Assembly: GCA_021234155.1 (NCBI GenBank)
Contig: JAJEKV010000037.1
Location: forward strand, 2,861,463 to 2,925,462
Reading direction: 5' to 3'
DNA from: Isoetes taiwanensis
Lineage: Eukaryota; Streptophyta; Lycopodiopsida; Isoetales; Isoetaceae
DNA length: 64,000 bases
The translations under genes were made by a program, and so were the position numbers. Numbering within the stretch: position 1 is the stretch's first letter; the number at the start of each line of letters is the position of its first letter. Positions 12,836 to 22,543 of the stretch are shown here, piece after piece. The notes under the pieces were generated by a model, which did not search any database, was not told the DNA's origin, and worked only from the letters and a program-made list of their open reading frames with translations.

Positions 12836-13952
12836 ACAAATAAAAGTTATTAAAGGTTCACACCCTATATATGGTCTAAACGTTTATTTTAAGAAAAAAT
12901 ACTTCCTATGTTTGAAAATACGATATTTGATTAAATATTTGATGATAGATGTTGCAATGGTGGCAACAAAAATAAATAATGCTAAACATAAACCTCTTGG
13001 GCCCATTTATACTGAAAATTTTGACATCATTGGGCTTCAAAATTTGAAAATTTATTGTACTTCTAATATAGACGAATGGGGTTAGGGTTTCGGTATTTCG
13101 ATATTCTATTTTCACATAAGGCAAAAAAATGGCCGGATTTGCTGCGGGCGGAGCTCTGCACTGCTATAAAGCCATATTTGATATAAGGCAGAAGCGTACA
13201 CTGCGGAATAGGCAAAGCTCATACATGGAAGATGATGGAACTGCTTGTTGAAACTGTTAAGGATGATCCTCTGCATTGCTAAATCTGCAAAGGAATGCAT
13301 TGCTAAATCTGCAAAGGAATGAATGTGCCGGATGTACACAGTCTCTAAAAGAACCCTGTCGCTGGGCAATCAACTAGGGTCTGATATGCTACTGGTAATA
13401 TTTTCGTTGCATTTTGTCCAGATTTTTGCTCAAACTTGATAGTTCGTAAAAACCATAGAAGTTAAAACAGAGTTCTTAGTCTGATGCAGAGCTAATATGG
13501 CCGAAATGATATTTCAAGAACACTTGATATCTAAGCCATGGAAGTTGGGGAAATCGAACATGGAGCAATGCAAATGATTCACGGATAAAAGGAGCGAAAA
13601 GTATCAGGTTTTGTCTGTTAGAATCGATATTCTTTGTGCATATATGTTTTGATATTTCTGAGTAAATGCATATGGATTGTGGATGGTTACATACAAAAAA
13701 TAAGGCATTGCTTTAATTCTTTCTGATATGCACGTTGATTATAGTCTGCTGCTAGGTAGATGTGCATGCAGGGTCATCCTTGATAGTTTGTGCATGCTTG
13801 GTTAGAGTAACATCTTCATTATTCAAGGAGTGCCAGGGACATCCATTGTTGGTAATCTTTGTGCATCTGCAATTTGTTAACCATTTTGTGGATACTATCA
13901 AAAAAAGTACTCAGCCAGCTAGAGTACAAATGCTAGCAGTATCAGAAATGTT
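12836..13952. other. Non-coding DNA upstream of a candidate gene
   Basis: It holds a TATA-like CTATAAA at 13164-13170 in a locally GC-rich context, which could be the promoter of the six-exon model at 13953, and a 26-bp tandem duplication (TGCATTGCTAAATCTGCAAAGGAA unit, about 13270-13321). No other gene seen. Confidence 0.35.
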
Positions 13953-16900
13953 ATGGCTACTAATATTCCTGAACTTGTTGAAGACTCTCAACTAGAAGTG
14001 GACGAAGATACTGACCCAGGGGTCCCTCTCAATCAGGTTTCCTAACATCTGCAGAATATCTTGTATTCTGGTTTAATTCATATTCTTACTCTTACTGTAA
14101 TTTTAAGTGAAGGGTGATAAACTGCATAAAATGTTTGGACCATTTTGTTTCTTTGGTTCTCTATGTTCTTTGTTAAACATGCATTTTTTATTTCTCTAGA
14201 ATCTCTTATTTATACCAGATAAAAGTATGGATGTTAAGCTCTCCGGCATCCTAAGATCAGAGTATGCCACTTTCCTCATTCTGCACTTTATTTGTTCCCT
14301 TACTGTTATGAGTTAATTCTCAGTGATTTTCTATATTCAAGGAGTCTTGCACCACTGCACTGGAGAAGTATGGGGTTGGAGTCTGTGGCCCTCGTAATTT
14401 TTATGGAATTATTGGTAAGGCTTTCATTATAGAGTTATAACATTTTATTATGAATCATTAGGACGTTAATACACAGAAGAGATCCAGCCTAGAAGGCAAT
14501 ACCACTTTTGCAGAGGACATAGACAGAAACAAAACTCAGCTGTGTTCTATGGCCCATTAGACTGTAACGAAGACAATAGCAATAACTGGACATGTTGTAA
14601 CCTTTCAGTTAGGCAGAGTAAAAGGAATGAGAAGTTATGCATAAAGTGCAATTCATGCCCGCAAAGGTGCAGTTTTAACCTTTTTCAGAAAAGTTGTTCC
14701 TTATTTGATGAAATAAGGATATAGATTGATTTTCTAAGGTTTTGAAAGTTTTGGCCGTCGGAAAAAAGTCCTGGCACTCCAAAAATCGGGAAATATTTTG
14801 GGCTTTGGGTTTTTGCAGATAGAAATGCCTAAAATGGGCAGTGCCAGATTCAGCATGCACACCACGATTGCTCAGATCATGCAGGGTTTCCATAGTATTC
14901 CGGCCAAATAGTTGCATTTACATGCACTGCAGAAGATGATTCATGCACTGGATAAATGAGTTCGGGATTCTGGGAACATTTTAGCAAAAGGGCTCCTTCC
15001 TCGGATGGAGCTTATCCTTTGTGCATGGAGCTTATGGATTTGGGCCGCTTGAGCCTTGCTACTTACTGTTCTGAGCAGATTTTCTGTTTGTGATTGCAGA
15101 GATTGTAGCTAGGGATATATGGGCAAGATCTGGATTCATCCTGCTCCTAGATGCTGAAGATATTGATGTATACTTGCACCGTCAATTCATGTCATTTCCT
15201 TAACTTACATCATTTTTATTATTCTATACTTCACAGATTATGCATCCAAAATCTAGATCTTTATTCCAGTATTCTTGATTGAGGCTTTTTTCTTTGCAAC
15301 GCTCTAAGTTGCAGTGTCATTTAAATAGGGTTGGTCTTTCTTACAAAAAATTGACTTGCAACTATGATGCAGTGGCAAAGAATGAGCCTGTTTTGCATTT
15401 CCTTAAAGAGTCAAAAGGAATTTGCAAGAATCATCACAAATAGGATGGAGATTAGTGCAACACTCCATTTCTCTCCCTTTAAACGTGAGAGATCTAAGGT
15501 GATAGAAATTCCTTAGACTATAGAAACATTTTGCAAGCATTGAATGTTCTTATATTATGATTTCTTCTTGAGCATCAATTACGGTTATTGTATTGGACGA
15601 TGAAATAAATTTCTCGATTGTTGTTTCAGGATGATGTCTCTAAAAAAGCATTATTCACGACCCATCATTTATCTGATGGAGATATATCTGATGGAGGTAA
15701 TATGTTTTCCTGTGTCCTAAGGAGTATTATCATGTAGCTTTGGTTGGCTTTATCTACAACTCTCTAGATCAAGAAGGAAAAGCTTTGATCTATTCTGGGC
15801 TAGCATAGGTTGCTTCTGTTATAGGTACCAGACTATCTAGGTAAGTAAATAGTTTAGCTCCGGTGGAATAAGAAAGCCCCATTTTAAAGTGGATTAATAG
15901 ATGCCAGCCAAATTGCTTCCAAATTGCTTCCAGTGAAATAACAAAACCCATGTTAAAGTGGATTAATGGATGCCGGCTTCATACAATATGATGGAACCTC
16001 GACACAAGTAATTAATCCTAGGTAAGTAAGAAGACACAAGTCTCAAGACCTTGCAAATGAAGATCTGTAGCTGAGCAGTCCATAGAAACGACAGTCTTTA
16101 GAAGTCCATAGAAGTGGTCGTACAGTACATTGGCTCCATGTTTATCCCATGGTTTATTCTTAAAAGTTGATTTTTTGTTGTGCCGCTTCTGCAATAGAGT
16201 ATAATACCCTGCCTTAGAGAGAAAGGAGCTCTATGTATCTACTCAAATTAGGAAAATGCTCAAACATGAATCTATTCGACATGCTTCGAAAGAGTCCTTT
16301 TGTTATGGGTTCCGAAAGCTACACATGGAATTCTTAATGAGATCTTAATTGAGGTCTGTGCATTGGAATTTGATTCTCTATCACAACATGCCCATTTGTT
16401 AATGTGACCAAGTTTGCGCCCAAGATATGTAAAAGCAAATATTTTTAGCAGATCAAAAAGTGAGTCCTTTGTTCACTCCAAGACATAGGTACAGATTCTC
16501 ATCACGGATGCCGGTAACTCCCAGCCATAAGAAATGCAAAGTTATGTTATGTACCGTTCGCATTTCTAAACATTGTGGTTGTGATATGTTCAACAACAGA
16601 CGTTGAACTGAACTGCACGATCATAATATGAGCATAGCCAGCATTTTATTTTTTGCAGATGCTATAGAACACAAGGAATCAGAGGTGGACATAGCAGAGG
16701 TATAGAGAGCACAAGGAATTAGTCTATGGTCTCAGATGACAAAAATGATTAAAGAGACCTTGGAAGCTGAAGGTCTCGGGGATTTGATTGAAGCTTGGGC
16801 ATTTTTGATCTACAGACAGCAGACACTTCACAAACCTGTTGCAAGCTAACAGCTTCAAAGCAAATGGCAATTCTTGTACTTTCTTTGCTTTGCTTTGCTT

Positions 16901-17142
16901 TGTCTGGAAAGCATAGAAGTGCATCCTTATTAGGCTTTGAATCCACTGCAAAACAGAAGGGAAAACGAGTTTAAGCTTGCATATGGCCATCATAATTTCC
17001 AACCATGTTAGCACCAGACCATTGAAGTTATGCTCCTGTAGCTAGAGCAACCAGCATCTAGATAACTAATGTCAACAACCTCAATCCGTCTCATTTTGTT
17101 TTACAGGAGTTCTGGTACTACCCTCTTGACCATGTATTTTAG
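13953..17142 (+). CDS. Candidate six-exon gene, about 122 aa, one LCB1-like exon
   Basis: I propose exons 13953-14036, 14342-14414, 15100-15167, 15630-15696, 16659-16699 and 17107-17142. All introns are GT-AG (donors CAG|GTTTCC, TTG|GTAAGG, GAT|GTATAC, GAG|GTAATA, GAG|GTATAG; acceptors end TTCAAG, TTGCAG, TTTCAG, TTGCAG, TTACAG). The reading phase agrees across all five junctions, from ATG ([13 protein letters not shown]) to a TAG after YYPLDHVF. Exon 2 reads [17 protein letters not shown], closely resembling the [17 protein letters not shown] block of LCB1, a subunit of serine palmitoyltransferase, the first enzyme of sphingolipid synthesis. Its flanking exons do not resemble LCB1, so the enzyme itself is not encoded. 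Exons 3-5 are acidic and unrecognised. It may be a mosaic of captured exons, a short new gene, or an over-interpreted chance alignment of splice sites. The start is simply the first ATG in frame. Confidence 0.45.
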
Positions 17143-18676
17143 GCCAATCATGTATACAAAAAGCTGGCATTCAAGTCAAATTTGCTTAACCAAGCGCCTC
17201 TTTATTTTTTAGATATTCATGCCAACTGTTTTCTACAGCAAACAATTCATGCAGGCTTCATGAAACTGGAATGATTATTCTCAATATGAGAGACGAATGC
17301 ACAAATTCAGTCATTTTCAAGTTGTATAAATCCAGAAGATATAGCAGAGGACAACATGAAAGCTAGAGGTAAATTGTCATCGTACAACTCTTATGGCTAT
17401 TTAAATGGCAGTTTTACCATTATAATAGGCCACAAACAATGATGCAAACTTGAATATGCGTCTTTGTAATTACCAAGGCTAGCACAATGTTGTTCAATCC
17501 ACATACGACACAAGTACAATATGCTTATTAAACACAGAGAATCGAAAGCTACCTCTAGCTTTTTATTTGCTACAAAGAAGTCTTGCTGAATCGTGTCAAT
17601 CCCCTCAAGGAGTGAATGTACCAAATATAATGTTTGAATCTTAAGAAACACACACAATGTTTGATACTACTTTCATTTGCATGTACTAAACTATACGATA
17701 GTTTCAAAGGGCATTATTGACAATATGCTTAAAAACTCAATAAACCCCAAGGGGACATATAAGGGTTGCCATCACCATGGTACATGCCAAATTGACAACG
17801 CCAAAAAGTCCTCGGTTGTATCAAAGAAATCCAACGTCGGTTGTATCAAAGAAATGCAATTACTAACTTTTACTTTTGAGAAATGCTAAGTGTGTGTAAC
17901 AATCAAACACTTATGAGCTTATTGCCTCTATTGTCTCTTGACAATCACTCTCCCTAATGCTCAACCCTAACCATTGCAACTTTACTTTTAAGATCAAGCA
18001 CATTTTAGAACTTTTAATTTGGCCTAGGAACATGCAGAGTAATTATGATTAAGCAAATTTAATGCTACTACCCACTACCCAAACGCAATTAGATGAATAT
18101 ATATCTCCAATTTCCTATATATTTGCCACTCCACAATTAACAATATTGTCACAAATGCTTCTTTTAGTGATGGCCCATGTGGTTCCTATCTCATATGTCA
18201 AATATATAATTGCAGTAATTAGAGCTGCACACCTTAGCAATGGAGGGTCCATGTGGTTTTGTATGATCGAGTGCTCAAGTCTTAAAATGTTGCTATGGCT
18301 CCTTATCATATAGGTTCTCCAAATTGCATAGTCTTGCAAATCTTATGGTTAGCCCATAACGAAACAATCACATAACAAACTCCAATAGTTAGGTACCACT
18401 AGAAGATATATTTTATATAATACTATGCATAACAACTACTATTTTTAGAAAAACAAAATGGAGCTCATCACACTATATATGGAGAATAAGAGTTTTATAT
18501 TTTATAACTGTGACAGCTTATATTTGAGACAAATTACACTTCCCCTTGATAAGAATAGATGCTTCATCTTCATGCTAAAGCCAAAGTGCTCATTATATCA
18601 CCATATATTCGACACAACTTGCACTTTCTCTCCAAAACCATTTTAGTTACAAAACGCTTTTCAGGTTGGTGCTAAA
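17143..18676. other. Non-coding DNA before a Helitron terminus
   Basis: No coding signal recognised. The sequence may be the body of the Helitron whose 3' end is at 18705, but I found no matching 5' end beginning with TC after A. A short duplication (GGTTGTATCAAAGAAAT, two copies) is at about 17813-17855. Confidence 0.3.
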
Positions 18677-18705
18677 GCCCGGCAACGCCGGGCATCCATA
18701 ACTAG
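18677..18705 (+). mobile_element. Helitron 3' terminus
   Basis: A stem-loop GCCCGGC-AAC-GCCGGGC (18677-18693) is followed 8 bases later by the terminal CTAG (18702-18705), then a T at 18706. This is the classic plant Helitron 3' end: a GC-rich hairpin about 10 nt before CTRR, inserted before T. Two similar termini occur at 20178-20205 (minus) and 28743-28771. The 5' end was not located. Confidence 0.75.
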
Positions 18706-19529
18706 TAAGTATTAATAAGATTATTGCAAAGGTTTAAATGTTATTAGTTATATTAGTGGTGTTCTCAAATTGGCAATCTAAAGCAACACCCACTTTCTAA
18801 AGCAAGAATCACTGAAATATTAACTTAAATATAATCCTCATCCTCCCTTTCCTTCATTCCCTTTTCACGTGAATCCCCATTTCTCCTCATCCCCATTCTC
18901 CTCATCCCCCCATTCTAAATTGCAATTCCCCCATTAGGCCCTCATTACCCTTACTAATCTTACCCCCCATTCTAAATTGCAATTCCCCATTGTAAATTGC
19001 AATCCTCCATTGCTCTCTCATTACCCCTACTAACCCTGGCTACCCCATTTCTCGTCGTCCCCCATTCTTCATTTTTTTAGTAGAAATCCTCATATTCTAA
19101 ATTGCAATCCTCTTATTACTCCTCCATTACCCCCAGTAGCCCTGACTACCCCATTTTTCCGCATCTCCCATTCTTCATCTCTTACAGAAAATCCCTACGT
19201 TCTAAATTGCAACCCCCCATTACTCCCTCGTTACCCCTACTAACCCTTTCTACCCCTTTTCTCCTCATCCCCCATTCTTCATTTTTTTTTAAGGAATCCC
19301 CATGTTCTAAATTGCAATCCCCTTATTACTCCATCATTACCCCTAGTACCCCTGACTACCCCATTTCTCCTCATCCTCTATTCTTCATTTTTTATAGAAA
19401 ATCCCCATGTTATAGATTGCAATCCCCTTATTACTCCCTCAGTACCCCTAACATAGAACTAAAATCCTCTTCTCCTCAAAAAATTATTTCCTCGTCAATC
19501 CCCATTTCCAAAAGGGGGTATTTTAAGGT
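18706..19529. repeat. Duplicated repeat copy 2 with 105-bp minisatellite
   Basis: Near-identical to 4160-4976, in direct orientation. The TTGCAATC anchor (one unit has TTGCAACC) falls at 18997, 19102, 19207, 19312 and 19417, exactly 105 bp apart. Its left edge coincides with the Helitron CTAG end at 18705, so the Helitron appears to have inserted at or beside the start of the repeat. After GGGGGTATTTTAAGG the copies differ by a 16-bp indel, then share TTTTGATGTG before diverging. The 146-codon frame running through it reflects the repeat period. Confidence 0.85.
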
Positions 19530-19988
19530 TTTTGATGTGTAACCTTGAGGATGTCATTGGGTTAGTTACTCCGGTTACTAGAGGAGAGCTTGAAGTGCCC
19601 CTCGTCTAAAGTCTGGCCTTAAATTTCTTAGCAAATCAAATGCATAGCCCACGAAGAGCAGGATCATGGGTAGAGTGTGCTTTTGCGTTTATAAAATCTA
19701 TCTGGCAGCTTCTTGGGATGCCAGATAGATGGCGCGAGCTTTAGTGCTTTCCACTACGTTCATTTTAATAATCAAAATCGCAACACAAAGCGACGAAGCT
19801 GGATTTCACCAATCAGCCACAATCTGCATCTGCAACACAGTCAGAGGAATCCCGTTTGACAGATTATACAGAGAGGGGCGATCGAAGGTGTTGCTACCGT
19901 TCGGGTCCCTGTGGCGTTTGGCCTCAAACTATTTGCGCTTGTGAATACGATAGACTATGCTGCTGGAATTGGTTTGCGATTACATTAG
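19530..19988. other. Non-coding spacer
   Basis: Nothing recognised. An inverted pair, TCTATCTGGCAGCTTCTTGGGATGCCAGATAGA in outline (about 19698-19731), forms a small hairpin. Confidence 0.35.
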
Positions 19989-20090
19989 ACGAAATTTCAA
20001 CCATCTTGAAATTTCAAGCTGGTTGAAATTTCGTTGGAGAATTCGAAGGAGCTATAAAATTTCGTATGAAATTTTAAGCTCCTTCGAATT
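19989..20090. repeat. Two adjacent near-perfect hairpins
   Basis: Hairpin 1 (19989-20034) is a 46-bp palindrome with arms ACGAAATTTCAACCA and TGGTTGAAATTTCGT around CTTGAAATTTCAAG, with one mismatched pair. Hairpin 2 (20040-20090) has arms AATTCGAAGGAGCT and AGCTCCTTCGAATT extended by AAAATTTC/GAAATTTT, a 1-base bulge and a 4-base loop GTAT. They lie 5 bases apart and 88 bases before a Helitron end. They could be a tiny foldback element or a small-RNA precursor. Confidence 0.85.
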
Positions 20091-20177
20091 ACTCCTTCCA
20101 AAATAGTTTTGAAGACAAGGATGAAAGTGCACCATTGTAAAAACCAACAAAGAAAAACCCAAGTCTTTTATTTGAAA

Positions 20178-22028
20178 CTAGTAATGGTGCCCAGCGTTGC
20201 TGGGCAAATGTTGGGAACATTTGTGGATGGAAACCTATTCAGCTCAGACTCATTAACCAAGTCCATCATATCTAGGCTATAAGAGGTTTTTGTGCATTTG
20301 ATAACCTTCCCTTTGCTCTATCCTGCATATCCTTTTTTCCTCATTTTCTTACACACTTTCTTTTTTCCCTTTTCTTATTTTTCCTGCACATTTACTTTTC
20401 TCCTTCTCTCTCTTTTTTTTTTTCTTTTCTTTTTTACCCTCTTCTCCCTCCTCTTTTCCTTCTTTTTCTCCTTTTCATTTTTCCCTTTCCCTTTCCCTTT
20501 TTTGACGGCTTTTTTCCTTCACTTTTCACCTTTCTCCACCCTTCCCATTTTTCTCATGCTCTTTTTTCCCTTTCCTTTTCCCATTCCTTTTGCTTTTCTC
20601 TTTTCCCTTCCCTTTTCTCATGCCCTTTTTGCATTCCCTTTTCCCCACCTTTTTTTTTTTATGTTTTTCTTCCTCTCCTCACCCTCTTCTTCTTTATCTC
20701 ATGTCCCTTTTTTCCCATTTTCTTCTTCCTTTTTTCCTTTCCTTCCCCCCTTTCCGCCTCCCTTTTTCTTTTTCCCTTTCCTTCTTTTTTCATCATTTCC
20801 CCACCCTTTCCCTTTTTCCCGTGCCCTTTTCCTCTTTCCTTCCCCCCTTCCTTTTATCTTTCCCTTTCCCTTTCCTTTTTTCTTTTCCCTTTTTCCCATG
20901 TATTTTTCCATTCCCTTTTTTCCACTTTTTTTTACTTGCCTTTTCTTCCGCCTTTCCCTACCCTCTTACCCTTTTCCCCGTCCCTATTCCCCTTTTTTTC
21001 TTTTTTTTTCCCCTTTCCCTATGCTCTTTTTCCCTTTATTTTTACCCTTTCCTCACCCTTTCCCTCTTCTAGTTTTTTCTGTGCCCTTTTTCCCTTCCTC
21101 TTTTCCATTTTCCCTCCTTATTCCTCGTGTTCTTTTTTCTTTCCCCTTTCCCCTTTCGCCTCCCATTTCCTTTTTCCTTTTCCTTCTTTTTTTCATCCTT
21201 TTCTCTTTTTCCATGCCCTTTTCCTCTTTCCTTTCCACCCTTTTTTTTTCCTTCTCTCTTTTCCTTTCCATTTTCCCACACCTTTTTCCATTCCATTTTT
21301 TCCACCTTTTTCACATGCCCTTTTTCCTCCTTTTCCCACCCTCTTCCCCTTTTCGCTTTTCCTCTTTTCCTATCCCATGTTTTCTGTTCTCTTTTTTGCT
21401 TTTTGCTTTTCCCTTTTCCCTTTTCTCTTTTTCCCTTTCTTTTTTTCGTTTCCTCACCCTTTTCCTCTTCTCGTGCCACTTTCTCCTTCCTCTCTCATTT
21501 CCCTCTCCCTTTTCCTCATGCCCTTTTCCCTTTTTTGCCTCCTTTTTCCTTCTTCCTTCCCTTTCTATTTTTCCATGCCCTTTTTTCCTTCTCTCCATCA
21601 TTCTTATCTTCCCCTTTTTCCCTTCCGTCACCGTTTTCGTCTTCACCTTTTTCCCGTTGCCCTATTTTTCTTCCTTTTCCTCCCTTCCCCTTTTCTTTTC
21701 CCTTATTCTGTCCTCACCCTTTCCCCCTTTTCCTTTTCATAGTGTCCTTTTTTCCTTCCTTTTTCTCCATTTCTTTTTCTTTCCCTTTTTCGTGCTCTTT
21801 TCCCTTTCCTTTTCCCTTCTCCGTCTTTCCCTTTTACCCGTGCCTTTTGCCTCTCACTTTGCCCTTTTCTCTACCATTTTCCCTTTCCTCTTAAGAGATC
21901 AGAGCATCGCCAATCACGGTGGTGGGAAGTTGTGCGATAAATGTCGGCCTTCGAATGCAATCAGACGATCTCAACTATCTAAATTAGGGTTTGATTGAAG
22001 ACATACACTAAAACTTTATAATATAAGA
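20178..22028 (-). mobile_element. Complete non-autonomous Helitron
   Basis: The 3' end on the minus strand is a stem-loop GCCCAGC-AAC-GCTGGGC (20189-20205), then CACCATTA and terminal CTAG (20178-20181). The 5' end on the minus strand begins TCTTATATTATAAAG at 22028, the TC-start and AT-rich pattern of plant Helitrons. The flanks are A at 20177 and T at 22029, as expected for AT-targeted Helitron insertion without duplication. There is no Rep/helicase coding sequence, so it is non-autonomous. Almost the whole interior is a homopyrimidine tract (homopurine on the element's own strand). Confidence 0.75.
20305..21892. repeat. 1.6-kb homopyrimidine (C/T) tract
   Basis: Almost pure C+T on the plus strand, built from variants of CCCTTTT and TTTCCC with only scattered purines, often as ATG or GCC. 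The long frames here (up to 568 codons of Phe/Ser/Pro/Leu, and Lys/Arg/Glu/Gly frames on the other strand) are consequences of composition, not genes. Such tracts can form triplex (H-DNA) under supercoiling, and this one is long for a plant. It lies inside the Helitron 20178-22028. Confidence 0.95.
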
Positions 22029-22543
22029 TTTCATTCTTTAGTAGGCTGTATAACCCGAGAGAACGAGTTCTCTGCAATTCTGGCTTACTACGATGCACTC
22101 CAGCACAGCCAATTATCATGTGGCATCTATATACACCATTGGAAGAAGACCAGCCAATTTTAATGTGGCATCTATATACACCATTGGAAGAAGACCTCTT
22201 CTGCCTCTCATTTGTCTTACCTATGATAAAAAAATTATAGTAGATTTTGAATGTTTTCATCCTATCTCAGTGCCAACTAGTACGTTAGTAATTGGCGTGG
22301 TCAATTGTCTCAGTTAATTGTCTCGCATATATGGCCAGAAGTGCAGTCTGAAAGATCGACGGACAACTGATTGTGAAGTCAGGTTTTCTGTGTTTGTTGG
22401 ACTATCCCTTTTTTTTCCTACTATCATTCAATTTGAATAGTCCAGATATCATTTTAATGCAAGTTCTCGATTGTTCTTCCATACAGGTTTGGTTCTCCAA
22501 TGTAAATTGATTAATTCGTTCTCTTGTGCTCTGACATTAAGCT
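22029..22543. other. Spacer downstream of the hydrolase gene
   Basis: It contains a 45-bp tandem duplication at 22106-22195 (CAGCCAATT..., TGGCATCTATATACACCATT). The remainder is probably the 3' UTR and terminator region of the minus-strand gene ending at 22544; no clear polyadenylation site could be fixed. Confidence 0.5.

Noticed and set aside
15100-15696. Exons 3-4 of the six-exon model as an ABC-transporter fragment ([11 protein letters not shown] resembling STHHMDEAD)
   Set aside because: No Walker A, signature or Walker B motif nearby and the resemblance is short; left unassigned.
19102-19542. 146-codon frame with repeated protein units
   Set aside because: It runs through a 105-bp minisatellite whose period is a multiple of three; no start context, domain or partner exons.
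20292-21998. 568-codon open frame and several 100-270 codon frames on both strands
   Set aside because: All are translations of a near-pure C/T tract (Phe/Ser/Pro/Leu on plus; Lys/Arg/Glu/Gly on minus); lack of stops follows from base composition.
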